Shown here: positions 28,077-37,348 of the stretch, piece by piece | Position numbering within the stretch: the stretch's first letter is position 1 | How the letters are laid out: every line of letters starts with the position of its first letter | Origin: Niveibacterium umoris | GTDB lineage: Bacteria; Pseudomonadota; Gammaproteobacteria; Burkholderiales; Rhodocyclaceae | Direction: 5' to 3' | DNA: 64,000 nt | Assembly (NCBI RefSeq): GCF_014197015.1 | Contig: NZ_JACIET010000001.1 | Span: 1,178,001 to 1,242,000 of the forward strand | Position numbers and translations under genes: made by a program | Notes under the pieces: model-generated | Told to the model about the DNA's origin: nothing | Databases searched by the model: none | Seen by the model: only the letters and a program-made list of their open reading frames with translations

Positions 28077-29168
28077 TCACTCAAGCAGTGCCACGGCCTT
28101 GATCTGGGCCCACACCGCGAGGCCTGGCGTTAGGCCTAACTGACTGACAGCACGCCGGGTAAGCCTTGCGAACAGAGGAACGCCGGATGCGACGAGTCCG
28201 ACCAGACACTGCGACGGATCGTCAGCCGGAACGATATCGCGAATAGTGCAGGCGAATCGGTTCTGGATGCTCGATGCGTTATCCCCGCTCAATGCGATGC
28301 TGACATCACGGGCGAGGATACGGACGCGCACCGATCGCCCCACGTTCAGCGGGCGTTGCGAAACCGCAATGTCGCCACCGGAAAAGCGCAGTTGAGTGAG
28401 ATGCCATTGCTCATCGTGGCCCACGACCTCAGCGCTGATTACAACCCCGGCTTCGTGCTCCCGCGCGAGCGGCAGATCGAGCCGTGACAGCGCTTCGTCC
28501 AGCGGCGCACTAGCCAGCACCTTGCCCTGTTCGAGCAGCACCAGATGGTCTGCCAGGCGCGCGGCCTCCTCGACCTGGTGCGTCACGTAGAGCAACGGGA
28601 TCTCAAGCTCGTCGTGCAGCCGTTCGAGGTAGGGCAGGATCTCCTGCTTGCGTGCCGCGTCCAAGGCAGAGAGCGGTTCGTCCATCAACAGCAGACGGGG
28701 TTGCGTAAGCAGGGCCCGCGCGATCGCGACGCGCTGCCGCTCGCCCCCGGACAACCGATCGGTGGCGCGGCCCAATAGATGCTCAATACCCAGCAAGGCG
28801 GCGACCTTTGGCAATGTCAGCACGCCACCCGTCGCCGCGGTGCGCTTGCTACCGTAGGCGAGGTTTCCGCGCACATCGAGATGCGGGAACAGGCTTGCTT
28901 CCTGGAATACGAAACCGATCGGACGACGCCAGGTCGGCAAGAAGTGAGACCGTTCTGTGTCTTGCCAGACTTCGCCATTGACCGACAGGTACGCGCTGGC
29001 CGCGCGCTCCAACCCTGCGACGCAGCGCAACAGTGTGGTCTTCCCCGATCCGGAATGGCCAAATAGCACCGTTACGCCGCGCCCGGGCAGCGCGAGATCC
29101 GCTTCGAGTTCGAAACCGGGGTATCGATGCTGCAAGCGCAGGCGTATCCGCTGTTCGCCAGTGGCCAT
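28077..29168 (-). CDS. modC: Molybdate ABC transporter ATPase ModC
   Basis: This 363-residue ATPase powers molybdate import. It has Walker A (GHSGSGKTT), the signature LSGGERQRVAIARALL, Walker B LLLMDEPLSALD and the H-loop YVTHQVEE, then a C-terminal molybdate-binding TOBE (Mop) domain (SVRVRILARDVSIAL, GVPLFARLTRRAVSQLGL) that senses molybdate. The start is ATG 29168, one base after the modB stop. A perfect 16-bp GC palindrome (28061-28076) abuts the stop codon. Confidence 0.95.
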   Translation of the reverse strand: MATGEQRIRLRLQHRYPGFELEADLALPGRGVTVLFGHSGSGKTTLLRCVAGLERAASAYLSVNGEVWQDTERSHFLPTWRRPIGFVFQEASLFPHLDVRGNLAYGSKRTAATGGVLTLPKVAALLGIEHLLGRATDRLSGGERQRVAIARALLTQPRLLLMDEPLSALDAARKQEILPYLERLHDELEIPLLYVTHQVEEAARLADHLVLLEQGKVLASAPLDEALSRLDLPLAREHEAGVVISAEVVGHDEQWHLTQLRFSGGDIAVSQRPLNVGRSVRVRILARDVSIALSGDNASSIQNRFACTIRDIVPADDPSQCLVGLVASGVPLFARLTRRAVSQLGLTPGLAVWAQIKAVALLE

Positions 29169-29169
29169 A

Positions 29170-29850
29170 TCAGCTGCGCCGAGCCTGCGGATTGAGGGTG
29201 TAGAGGAGCAGCAGCACGATGAACGAGAAGCCCACCATGCCAGCAGCGAGCCAGTGCGCGCGGGCATATTCGAGCGCTTCCACATGGTCGAAGATCTGCA
29301 CAGACACCACGCGTGTCACACCCGGGATGTTGCCGCCGATCATCAACACGACACCGAATTCGCCCACGGTATGGGCGAAGCCGAGGATAGCGCCGGCGAG
29401 AAAACCTGGTCGCGCAAGCGGCACCACGACCGACCAGAACGCATCCCACGGCGAGGCACGCAAGGTGGCGGCCACTTCAAGCGGGCGCGGGCCGATGGCC
29501 TCCATGGCGTTCTGGATCGGCTGCACGACGAATGGCAGCGAATAGAACGTGGAAGCGACGACGAGCCCACCAAACGTGAATGGCAGCAGGCCGATGCCCA
29601 GCGCTTGCGTTGCTCGCCCCACCGGCCCGTCGGGTCCCATCAACAGCAACAGGTAGAAACCCAACACCGTGGGTGGCAACACGATAGGCATGGCGACCAG
29701 CGCACTCGCCACGCTGCGCCAGCGCGATCGTGTATGCGCAAGCCACCACGCAATCGGGGTCCCGAGCAGCAACAGCAGCAGCGTCACCGTTGCAGCAAGC
29801 TTGATGGTCAGCCAGATCGCCGACCAATCCTGGGATTCAAGCGCAGTCAT
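29170..29850 (-). CDS. modB: Molybdate ABC transporter permease ModB
   Basis: This 226-residue permease has about five membrane helices and the EAA loop ([24 protein letters not shown]). The start is uncertain: ATG 29850 gives the usual N-terminus, while a TTG at 29868 overlapping the modA stop would add six residues. It pairs with ModC and receives molybdate from ModA. Confidence 0.94.
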   Translation of the reverse strand: MTALESQDWSAIWLTIKLAATVTLLLLLLGTPIAWWLAHTRSRWRSVASALVAMPIVLPPTVLGFYLLLLMGPDGPVGRATQALGIGLLPFTFGGLVVASTFYSLPFVVQPIQNAMEAIGPRPLEVAATLRASPWDAFWSVVVPLARPGFLAGAILGFAHTVGEFGVVLMIGGNIPGVTRVVSVQIFDHVEALEYARAHWLAAGMVGFSFIVLLLLYTLNPQARRS

Positions 29851-29864
29851 GGGCGCCGCAATGG

Positions 29865-30665
<801 letters not shown>

Positions 30666-30689
30666 TCATAGCGAAGACAGCGGAAAGGA

Positions 30690-31223
30690 TCAGTCTTCGG
30701 GCCCGAAACACACGGCAAGGTCGCTGCAATCGGCGCAATTGGGCGACTTGCAGATGGGTACCTCGGCGCGCAGGCACAGCTGACGGTAGAAGAATTTCTT
30801 CCACTTCATGTCGCGATCGTTGAGTGCCGCCAGGCTCGGAAAACGCAGATTGAGGATTGCCGACAGCTCGCGACGCGATGGCAAACCCATGTCCTGCCAA
30901 AGGTGTTCGTCACGTTGCGCGGCAGTCGCGATTGCCGCCGCGATCCACACCGAAAGTTCGTCGCGCGGTGAGGCGTGTTCGCACAGCAACGCAAACAGCT
31001 CGTCGAACTCATCGAAAGGGGCACTCGCGCTGCGACCATTTGTCAGCGGCACACCGGGCAGGCAACGGGCGCAAAGCGCAGCAAAAGCGGCATCGTCGAG
31101 GCCCCGAATCAACGGCTGCGCACCGATGCGCTGACTCTGGGCGATCGCGCAGGCGACGACGATCTGCTCGAGGGGCGGAACGACTTCGGCGAGATGTGAA
31201 AGGCTTGGTTCGGGTGCATTCAT
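30690..31223 (-). CDS. nifQ: Molybdenum-processing protein NifQ
   Basis: NifQ carries an Fe-S-Mo cluster and donates molybdenum for FeMo-co synthesis on NifEN. The 177-residue protein ends with the diagnostic C-x4-C-x2-C-x5-C motif ([15 protein letters not shown]). The conserved [12 protein letters not shown] stretch is also present. ATG 31223 follows AGGAG. It is divergent from nifE and first in an operon with the molybdate transporter, which makes direct functional sense. Confidence 0.94.
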   Translation of the reverse strand: MNAPEPSLSHLAEVVPPLEQIVVACAIAQSQRIGAQPLIRGLDDAAFAALCARCLPGVPLTNGRSASAPFDEFDELFALLCEHASPRDELSVWIAAAIATAAQRDEHLWQDMGLPSRRELSAILNLRFPSLAALNDRDMKWKKFFYRQLCLRAEVPICKSPNCADCSDLAVCFGPED

Positions 31224-31247
31224 CGCGAACTCCTTTGCCCCCTCTTC

Positions 31248-31263
31248 AGCAAGGATCAGACCA
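31248..31263 (-). promoter_or_regulatory. Sigma-54 promoter candidate of nifQ-modABC
   Basis: Read on the minus strand, TGGTCTGATCCTTGCT has GG and GC at the right offset and a good TTGCT -12 half; the -24 half departs from TGGCAC after the first three bases. It lies 25 bases before nifQ and faces away from nifE. Confidence 0.55.
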
Positions 31264-31306
31264 TCGCCGCACCAGCACGGCGGGCCGTCGTTTGGGCGGA
31301 GCGCAC

Positions 31307-31322
31307 TGTGCAAATGCCGACA
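31307..31322. promoter_or_regulatory. NifA site between nifQ and nifE
   Basis: TGT-N10-ACA (TGTGCAAATGCCGACA) sits between the two divergent sigma-54 elements, 44 bases from the nifQ one and 65 bases from the nifE one. A GACAATTTGTC palindrome overlaps its right end (31318-31328). It could serve both promoters. Confidence 0.6.
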
Positions 31323-31386
31323 ATTTGTCGCATTCGTCACCAGTGGCAGGCGCCGAAAACCTTGCGCTACCGGGCGTTTGCGGCGC

Positions 31387-31402
31387 GGGCACAGCGCTTG
31401 CA
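31387..31402 (+). promoter_or_regulatory. Sigma-54 promoter of nifE
   Basis: GGGCACAGCGCTTGCA matches TGGCAC-N5-TTGCA except for the first base, with GG at 31388-31389 and GC at 31400-31401. It lies 34 bases before the nifE start. Confidence 0.85.
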
Positions 31403-31435
31403 GGTGAGGCTGCACGATCCAGACAGGCATCTACC

Positions 31436-32839
31436 GTGAAAGCTTCCGAGATCACCGCCCTGCAGAATGAGCCCGCCTGCGCCCACAACGCCGGCGAGAA
31501 GAGCGGCTGCGCGCGCCCCAAGCCGGGTGCAACGGCCGGTGGCTGCAGCTTCGACGGCGCGCAGATCGCGCTGCTGCCGATTGCCGACGTCGCCCACATC
31601 GTGCACGGGCCGATCGGCTGCGCGGGCAATTCCTGGGACAACCGCGGCACACGATCCAGCGGCCCGGTGCTCTATCGCACAGGCATGACCACCGACCTCA
31701 GCGAGCAGGACGTGATCATGGGGCGCGGCGAGAAGAAGCTGTTTCACGCAATCAAGCAGGCGATCGACGAGCAGGCGCCCGCGGCCGTTTTTGTCTACGC
31801 CACCTGCGTCACGGCGCTCACCGGTGACGATCTCTCCGCGGTCTGCAAAGCGGCAGAAGCGCGCTGGGGCGTGCCGGTGGTGCCTGTCGATGCGGCGGGT
31901 TTCTACGGCAGCAAGAACCTCGGCAACCGCATCGCCGGCGAGACCATGCTCGATCATGTGATCGGCACGCGCGAGCCTGAGCCGGTTTCGGTGGCGTGGG
32001 TGCCGGGCCAGCGGGTACACGACGTGAGCCTGATCGGCGAATACAACATCGCCGGCGAGTTCTGGAATGTCGCGCCGCTGTTCGACGAACTCGGGCTGCG
32101 CATCATCGGCACCTTGTCGGGCGACGCCCGCTACCGCGAGGTGCAGACGCTGCATCGTGCCGAAGCCAGCATGGTGGTGTGCGCGAAAGCCCTCTTGAAC
32201 GTGGCGCGCAAGCTCGAGAAGCGCTGGGGCGTGCCGTACTTCGAGGGCAGCTTCTACGGTGTCGCTGACACCTCGGAGGCGCTGCGCGCCTTTGCCGGCC
32301 TGCTGCGAGACGCGGATCTGAACGCGCGTACCGAGGCGCTGATCGCACGCGAGGAGGCGTGGATCAACGCAGCACTCGACCCGTGGCGCGCGCGCCTGCA
32401 AGGCAAACGGGTACTGCTCTACACCGGCGGCGTGAAGTCCTGGTCCATCGTCTCTGCTTTGCAAGACCTGGGGATGCAGGTGGTGGCCACTGGCACGAAG
32501 AAATCCACCGCCGAAGACAAGGCACGCATTCGCGACTTGATGGGCGAGGACGCGGTGATGATCGACGACGGCAGCCCCAAGGCGCTGCTCACCGCCTACA
32601 AGGACCTGCGCGCCGACATCCTCATCGCGGGCGGACGCAACCTTTACACCGCGCTGAAGGCGCGCATCCCCTTCCTCGACATCAACCAGGAACGCGAATT
32701 CGGTTATGCCGGATACCGCGGCATGCTCGAACTCGCGCGCCAGCTGGCGCTGAGCATCGAAAGCCCGGTTTGGGATGCGGTGCGCCGCCCAGCCCCATGG
32801 GCGCGCAGCAAGCTGGCCGGCACGCCGGTGGGAGCCTGA
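31436..32839 (+). CDS. nifE: FeMo-co scaffold subunit NifE
   Basis: NifE with NifN forms the scaffold on which the precursor made by NifB receives molybdenum and homocitrate. The 467-residue protein resembles Nif[35 protein letters not shown] and the AGEFWNVAP region. I place the start at GTG 31436 because no ATG fits and the family begins MKASEI. The ribosome site is weak (ACAGG). It is first in nifENX and following genes. Confidence 0.96.
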   Translation: MKASEITALQNEPACAHNAGEKSGCARPKPGATAGGCSFDGAQIALLPIADVAHIVHGPIGCAGNSWDNRGTRSSGPVLYRTGMTTDLSEQDVIMGRGEKKLFHAIKQAIDEQAPAAVFVYATCVTALTGDDLSAVCKAAEARWGVPVVPVDAAGFYGSKNLGNRIAGETMLDHVIGTREPEPVSVAWVPGQRVHDVSLIGEYNIAGEFWNVAPLFDELGLRIIGTLSGDARYREVQTLHRAEASMVVCAKALLNVARKLEKRWGVPYFEGSFYGVADTSEALRAFAGLLRDADLNARTEALIAREEAWINAALDPWRARLQGKRVLLYTGGVKSWSIVSALQDLGMQVVATGTKKSTAEDKARIRDLMGEDAVMIDDGSPKALLTAYKDLRADILIAGGRNLYTALKARIPFLDINQEREFGYAGYRGMLELARQLALSIESPVWDAVRRPAPWARSKLAGTPVGA

Positions 32840-32840
32840 C

Positions 32841-34247
32841 ATGGCCGAAGTGATCAAACGCAGCAAGCCGCTCTCGGTCGATCCGCTGAAGACAAGCTCC
32901 ACGCTCGGTGCGAGCCTCGCTTTCCTCGGCTTGCAACGGGCGATTCCGATGATGCACGGGTCACAGGGCTGCACCGCCTTCGGCAAGGTGTTTCTGGTGC
33001 GCCACTTCCGCGAGAGCATTCCGCTGCAGACCACGGCGATGGACCAGATCGCCACGGTGATGAGCGCCGACGAGAACGTCATCGAAGGCCTCAAGACGTT
33101 GTGCGAGAAGAGCCACCCGGATGTGATCGGCCTGCCCACGACCGGCATCGCCGAAACCCAGGGCAGCGACATCCACCGCCTGGTGCGCGAGTTCCGCGCC
33201 AGCCACCCGCAGTACGCACAGGTGGCCATCGTGCCGGTGAACACGCCCGACTACATCGGTAGTCTGGAAAGCGGTTTCGCGCTGGCGGTCGAGGCGATCA
33301 TCCAGACGCTGGTGCCGCACACCCGCCATGCGGGCCGCCGGCGCCGTCAGGTGAACGTGCTCGCGTCGGCCGCGCTGACGCCGGGCGACATCGAGGTGAT
33401 CCGCGATTGGTGCGAAGCGTTCGGGCTGCGCGCCGTGGTGCTGCCGGACCTTGGCGATTCACTCGACGGCCACCTGATCGAAGCCGAGCACTCACCGCTG
33501 ACGCTCGGCGGTACGCCACGTGAAGAAATTGCCGCAATGGGCGACTCCGTCGCCACGCTGGTCATCGGCGATTCGCTCAAGCGCGCGGCCGACGAATTGC
33601 ATCTGCGCACCGAAGTGCCCGACTTCCGATTCGACCACCTGATGGGGCTCGATGCCTGCGACCGTTTCACGCAAACGCTGGCGGAGATCTCCGGCATCAC
33701 GGTCCCGGCACGGATCGAGCGACAACGTGCCCAACTGCAGGATGCCATGGTCGACAGTCACTTCATGACCGGCTTCCTCCGCGTGGGCATTGCAGGGGAG
33801 CCCGACCTGCTTGCGGGCATGACGGAATTCTTGACCAGCAATGGCTGTGAGGTCGTAACAGCCGTTGCCCCGGTGCGCGCCGAATCCCTCGTGCGCCTGC
33901 GCTGCGCCACCGTCCAGATTGGCGACCTGCAGGATCTTGAACAGGGAGCACAAAGCCAGCATGCCCAGTTGCTGGTTGGTAGCGCGCACCTTGCACCGTG
34001 CGCCGGGCGACTCGGTATTCCGCTGCTACGCGCAGGCTTCCCGCAATACGACCGGCTGGGCGGCTTTGCCCGCCCCTGGGTGGGCTACCGCGCAGCGCGG
34101 CAAGCCCTGTTCGACATCGCCAACCTCGTCCTGGAGCAACACCATGACATTCCGGCCTACCGATCCGTTTTTTGGTCAGGCGGACCCCGCGACCGCGAAG
34201 ACCACCCTCTCCCTTCGCAAAGTCGCGCTGGCGTGGTCCGCCACTGA
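32841..34247 (+). CDS. nifN: FeMo-co scaffold subunit NifN
   Basis: This 468-residue, NifK-like partner of NifE has KTSSTLGASLAFLGLQRAIPMMHGSQGCTAFGKVF, LPTTGIAETQGSDI and VPVNTPDYIGSLESG. ATG 32841 lies two bases after the nifE stop with GGGAG upstream. Its C-terminal 35 codons overlap the nifX start region in another frame. Confidence 0.96.
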   Translation: MAEVIKRSKPLSVDPLKTSSTLGASLAFLGLQRAIPMMHGSQGCTAFGKVFLVRHFRESIPLQTTAMDQIATVMSADENVIEGLKTLCEKSHPDVIGLPTTGIAETQGSDIHRLVREFRASHPQYAQVAIVPVNTPDYIGSLESGFALAVEAIIQTLVPHTRHAGRRRRQVNVLASAALTPGDIEVIRDWCEAFGLRAVVLPDLGDSLDGHLIEAEHSPLTLGGTPREEIAAMGDSVATLVIGDSLKRAADELHLRTEVPDFRFDHLMGLDACDRFTQTLAEISGITVPARIERQRAQLQDAMVDSHFMTGFLRVGIAGEPDLLAGMTEFLTSNGCEVVTAVAPVRAESLVRLRCATVQIGDLQDLEQGAQSQHAQLLVGSAHLAPCAGRLGIPLLRAGFPQYDRLGGFARPWVGYRAARQALFDIANLVLEQHHDIPAYRSVFWSGGPRDREDHPLPSQSRAGVVRH

Positions 34248-34677
34248 CCCCGAGCCGGGCACGCTGCGGGTGGCATTCGCCAGCCGCGACCGCGTTCATG
34301 TCGACCAGCATTTCGGCGCCGCCGAAGGCTTCGTCATCTTCACGGTAGACGCTGAGCGTGCCCGGCTGGCGGGGGTGCTGGAATTCCCGCCCGAGAACAT
34401 GGACGGCAATGAGAACAAGCTCGGCGAGCGGATCCGGGCGCTGGAGGGCTGCGCGGCGGTCTACTGCCTGGCAGTCGGCGGCTCGGCAGTGCGCCAGCTG
34501 CTGGCGGCCAACATCCAGCCGATCCGGCTCGAGAACGCTGCATCGATCGATCCGCTGCTCAACAGCATCCGCGACGCGATCAATGCGGGCGGCGTGCAAT
34601 GGATAGACCGCCGCATTCATCGCGACACCGATGATTCGCGTTTCGAGCGCATGGCCGCCGAGGGTTGGCAGGAATGA
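34144..34677 (+). CDS. nifX: FeMo-co precursor carrier NifX
   Basis: NifX binds the NifB product and passes it to or from NifEN. The 177-residue protein has the NifX core: LRVAFASRDRVHVDQHFGAAEGFVIFTVD, KLGERIRALEGCAAVYCLAVGGSAVRQLL. ATG 34144 has GGAG eight bases upstream, which makes the gene overlap nifN by 104 bases in a different frame. A later start would remove the conserved N-terminus. Confidence 0.93.
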   Translation: MTFRPTDPFFGQADPATAKTTLSLRKVALAWSATDPEPGTLRVAFASRDRVHVDQHFGAAEGFVIFTVDAERARLAGVLEFPPENMDGNENKLGERIRALEGCAAVYCLAVGGSAVRQLLAANIQPIRLENAASIDPLLNSIRDAINAGGVQWIDRRIHRDTDDSRFERMAAEGWQE

Positions 34678-35114
34678 TGGAACGCACTGCACGCGTCATC
34701 GCGATCCACCCAGGGCATATGGACGTAGCCGTGCAGCCCGCTGCAGCCTGCAGCGCCTGCGGTGCGCGTAAAGCCTGCCAGGGCGAATCCGCAGATCGCG
34801 TATTCGCTCTGCCGCTCGCCCCTGGCGTCGTGCTCGGCGCCGAGGTGTCGCTCGCGCTTGAGGATCATCGCCTGCTGATGACTGCCGCCCTTGCCTACCT
34901 GGTGCCAGCGGTGGGCTGCGTGGTCGGCGCCGTACTCGGGCAGATACTCGGCCACGGCAACCTGACCGCCCTCGCAGGCGCCCTGACTGGCTTGTTCGCC
35001 GGCCTGCTCCCCGCGCGCGTATTGACCGCGCGCCTGGGCGACGACTGGAACCAGCCCGCCATACACAGTTGCAGTCCCCTCCCCCCTTCGGACAAGCGGA
35101 GCTCCGAATCATGA
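34674..35114 (+). CDS. RseC/MucC-family membrane protein
   Basis: This 146-residue protein has a cysteine motif near the N-terminus (CSACGARKACQG), two membrane helices (about 63-80 and 84-108) and a soluble tail. That is the RseC/MucC design; RseC in E. coli acts with the Rnf-like Rsx complex in reducing SoxR. Its start overlaps the nifX stop. Given the rnf operon 10 kb away, a role in electron flow to nitrogenase or in maintaining Rnf is plausible but inferred. ATG 34677 is an alternative start. Confidence 0.75.
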   Translation: MMERTARVIAIHPGHMDVAVQPAAACSACGARKACQGESADRVFALPLAPGVVLGAEVSLALEDHRLLMTAALAYLVPAVGCVVGAVLGQILGHGNLTALAGALTGLFAGLLPARVLTARLGDDWNQPAIHSCSPLPPSDKRSSES

Positions 35115-35575
35115 CGACCACTACCACCGTGCCCGACCCGATCTTCGAAACCGACTTCATGCGCGAAATGCTGCGCCAGATGCGTGCGCTGGACAGCTAT
35201 GGCGTGCACGACGGCAAGAGCGTTGAGCAGCTGCTTGCACCCTTCGTGCTGACCAAGGAAGCCCGCGCGGCAATTCCGCTGCTGGGCGATCCGGATGAAG
35301 TCACGCTCGCTCGTGTGCGTGCCTTCTACAACGCCATCGCGGTGCTGATCGAAAAGGAATGCGGAAACATGGCCGTGCCGCTGGTGCATCTGTCGCACGA
35401 AGGCTTCGGCCGCGTGATCATCACCGTGGGCAAGCTCGTTGCACTGGATCGCAGCCTGCGCGATGTGCATCGCTTCGGCTTCGATTCCTTCTCGAAGATG
35501 AAGACGGAAGCGGACAAGCAGCTCGCCGTGGCGATCGAACTCGTTGGCCGCCACCCGGACGTGGCCGGCCTGTGA
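35111..35575 (+). CDS. NifX-associated protein (DUF269)
   Basis: This 154-residue protein has the DUF269 pattern: FMREMLRQMRALDSYGVHDGKS, LLGDPDEVTLARVRAFYNAIAVLIEKE, HEGFGRVIITVGKLVAL and FGFDSFSKM. It is found almost only beside nifX in diazotrophs, and its biochemical role is unknown. It overlaps the preceding gene's stop by four bases. Confidence 0.9.
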   Translation: MTTTTTVPDPIFETDFMREMLRQMRALDSYGVHDGKSVEQLLAPFVLTKEARAAIPLLGDPDEVTLARVRAFYNAIAVLIEKECGNMAVPLVHLSHEGFGRVIITVGKLVALDRSLRDVHRFGFDSFSKMKTEADKQLAVAIELVGRHPDVAGL

Positions 35576-35583
35576 GCGCTGCC

Positions 35584-35802
35584 ATGGACAGCCCGACACT
35601 CGAATCGCTGGAAAAGGACGTCCGCCGCTTGCGGCGCATCGCATCCGAATGGGCAGGCCAACTGCATGACCTGGTCGAGGATCGACTTCCCGCCGCGTTC
35701 CACGAGATTCCCGGCATCTCGCAATCCACCTACGACGCGTGCCAAGCCTGGGCCGAAGCGGAAGCCCGGTTGCGCGCGGCACGTACTGAACACCCCTTGT
35801 GA
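35584..35802 (+). CDS. DUF683 / CCE_0567-type small protein
   Basis: This 72-residue helical protein (LEKDVRRLRRIASEWAGQLHDLVEDRLPAAFHEIP, YDACQAWAEAEARL) belongs to a nif-linked family thought to form a helical hairpin, with a member from cyanobacteria described as a metalloprotein. The start may be ATG 35584 or GTG 35572, the latter overlapping the DUF269 stop. Usual order nifX-DUF269-DUF683-ferredoxin is kept. Confidence 0.85.
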   Translation: MDSPTLESLEKDVRRLRRIASEWAGQLHDLVEDRLPAAFHEIPGISQSTYDACQAWAEAEARLRAARTEHPL

Positions 35803-35838
35803 GTCACCCCCCCTTCTCACCATCACAGGAGCAACACC

Positions 35839-36141
35839 ATGTCTGACATTACCGGTATCACCCGCGGCGGCACCCCATGGACGCCTGAATTTGCTGTCGA
35901 GCTCGATGCAAAAAAGTGCATCGGCTGCGGCCGCTGCTACAAGGTCTGCACGCGTGACGTGCTGGAACTGATCGATAGGAGCGAAGACGATCTGCCCGAA
36001 GACGACGATGACGACGACAGCGAGAGCATCTCGTCCGTGATGTCGCTCGCCGACCCGATGGACTGCACCGGCTGCGGTGCATGCAGCCGCGTTTGCCCCA
36101 AGGCTTGTTTCACACACAGCGCGATGCCGCTGGCAGCCTGA
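35839..36141 (+). CDS. fdxB: nif-specific ferredoxin III (FdxB type)
   Basis: This 100-residue 2[4Fe-4S] ferredoxin has motifs CIGCGRCYKVC and CTGCGACSRVCPKAC. The two are separated by a strongly acidic loop (EDDLPEDDDDDDSES), longer and more acidic than in housekeeping ferredoxins. It probably serves nitrogenase or NifEN assembly. GGAG precedes the ATG. It ends the nifEN operon. Confidence 0.92.
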   Translation: MSDITGITRGGTPWTPEFAVELDAKKCIGCGRCYKVCTRDVLELIDRSEDDLPEDDDDDDSESISSVMSLADPMDCTGCGACSRVCPKACFTHSAMPLAA

Positions 36142-36161
36142 CGCCCGCCCCGCCTCACCCG

Positions 36162-36188
36162 CACCGGCCGCATTGATTGCGGCCGGTG
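36162..36188 (+). terminator. Terminator-like hairpin after fdxB
   Basis: A perfect 11-bp stem, CACCGGCCGCA (36162-36172) with TGCGGCCGGTG (36178-36188), and a TTGAT loop. No T run follows, so termination may need Rho or be partial. It lies in the 262-base gap that also holds the nifU promoter. Confidence 0.6.
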
Positions 36189-36248
36189 GCGCTTCATCCG
36201 CGGCCCGACCGCCGATCACGCCGCTGCGGCGCCTTCCCCACAGCGCCT

Positions 36249-36264
36249 TGTCGCAAGTCCGACA
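36249..36264. promoter_or_regulatory. NifA upstream activator site for nifU
   Basis: TGT-N10-ACA (TGTCGCAAGTCCGACA) within a longer perfect dyad TTGTCG-N6-CGACAA (36248-36265). It lies 64 bases before the -24 element. Confidence 0.7.
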
Positions 36265-36327
36265 ATCGCGCCACGCTCGCCCGCCCTAGCCCTTTCCGCA
36301 CAGGCCTTTGCGAGCGACGAGCTCACT

Positions 36328-36343
36328 TGGCACACGCTTTGCA
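36328..36343 (+). promoter_or_regulatory. Sigma-54 promoter of nifUSVWZM
   Basis: TGGCACACGCTTTGCA is a complete match to TGGCAC-N5-TTGCA, with GG at 36329-36330 and GC at 36341-36342. It lies 61 bases before nifU. Confidence 0.92.
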
Positions 36344-36403
36344 GTAGCACCTTGCAAGCACCGTTCAGCGCGGTGCGCCCTCAAAGTCGTCAAGGAGCCT
36401 GCC

Positions 36404-37306
36404 ATGTGGGACTACACCGAAAAGGTCAAGGAACACTTCTTCAACCCACGCAACGCCGGCCCGCTGGAACAAGCGAATGCGGTTGGTGATGTCGGCTCCA
36501 TCCAGTGCGGTGACGCACTTCGCCTGATGCTGGATGTCGACCCGGAAACCGAGATCATCCGCGATGCGCGCTTCCAGACCTTCGGCTGCGGCTCGGCGAT
36601 TGCGTCGAGCTCGGCGCTCACGGAGATCGTCAAGGGCAAAACCCTGGACGAAGCACTCAAGGTCAGCAACCAGGACATCGCCGCCTTTCTCGATGGGCTG
36701 CCACCGGAAAAGATGCACTGCTCGGTGATGGGCCGCGAAGCGCTGCAAGCCGCGATTGCGAACTACCGCGGCGAGGCATGGAAGGACGACCACGAAGAAG
36801 GCGAGTTGATCTGCAAGTGCTACGCGATCGATTCGGCGCTGATCGAACGGGTGGTGCGCGAGAACGGCCTCACGACACTCGAACAGGTAACCCACTTCAC
36901 CAAGGCTGGCGGGGCCTGTGCGTCGTGCCACGAGAAGATCGAGGACGTGCTGATCTCGATCGTCGCCGCTCGTTGCGAAGCCGGCGCAATCGAGGCAGCT
37001 CCGGCCGCCGCCGCGCCGGCACCGATCGACACCGTTGCTGCCGAGAAACCGCGCATGACCAACCTCCAGCGCATGCGCAAGATCGAAGAAATCATCGAAT
37101 CGGTGCGCCCGATGCTGCAGAACGACCATGGCGACATCGAGATCGTCGACATCGTCGGCAAGAACATCTACGTGAACCTCAAAGGCGCCTGCATGGGTTG
37201 CGCGCTCGAAGCCGCCACGCTTGGGGCGATCCAGCAAAAGCTGTTCGAAGAGCTGGGCGAATACGTGCGCCTGCTGCCCGCAAGCCAACTCGAGATGGCG
37301 CGCTGA
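36404..37306 (+). CDS. nifU: Iron-sulfur scaffold protein NifU
   Basis: This 300-residue, three-part scaffold assembles Fe-S clusters with sulfur from NifS. The IscU-like N-terminal domain has ligand cysteines in [24 protein letters not shown] and [11 protein letters not shown]. The central permanent [2Fe-2S] domain has CKCYAID ... [15 protein letters not shown]. An Ala/Pro linker leads to the C-terminal Nfu domain ([15 protein letters not shown]). ATG 36404 follows AAGGAG. Confidence 0.97.
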   Translation: MWDYTEKVKEHFFNPRNAGPLEQANAVGDVGSIQCGDALRLMLDVDPETEIIRDARFQTFGCGSAIASSSALTEIVKGKTLDEALKVSNQDIAAFLDGLPPEKMHCSVMGREALQAAIANYRGEAWKDDHEEGELICKCYAIDSALIERVVRENGLTTLEQVTHFTKAGGACASCHEKIEDVLISIVAARCEAGAIEAAPAAAAPAPIDTVAAEKPRMTNLQRMRKIEEIIESVRPMLQNDHGDIEIVDIVGKNIYVNLKGACMGCALEAATLGAIQQKLFEELGEYVRLLPASQLEMAR

Positions 37307-37348
37307 GCGCACCAAGAAGCCAATCCGACCCCCTACGGAGCGCCCGAC

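Noticed and set aside
31367-33244. A 625-codon minus-strand frame opposite nifE and nifN
   Set aside because: Antisense shadow of identified genes with no ribosome site or motif.
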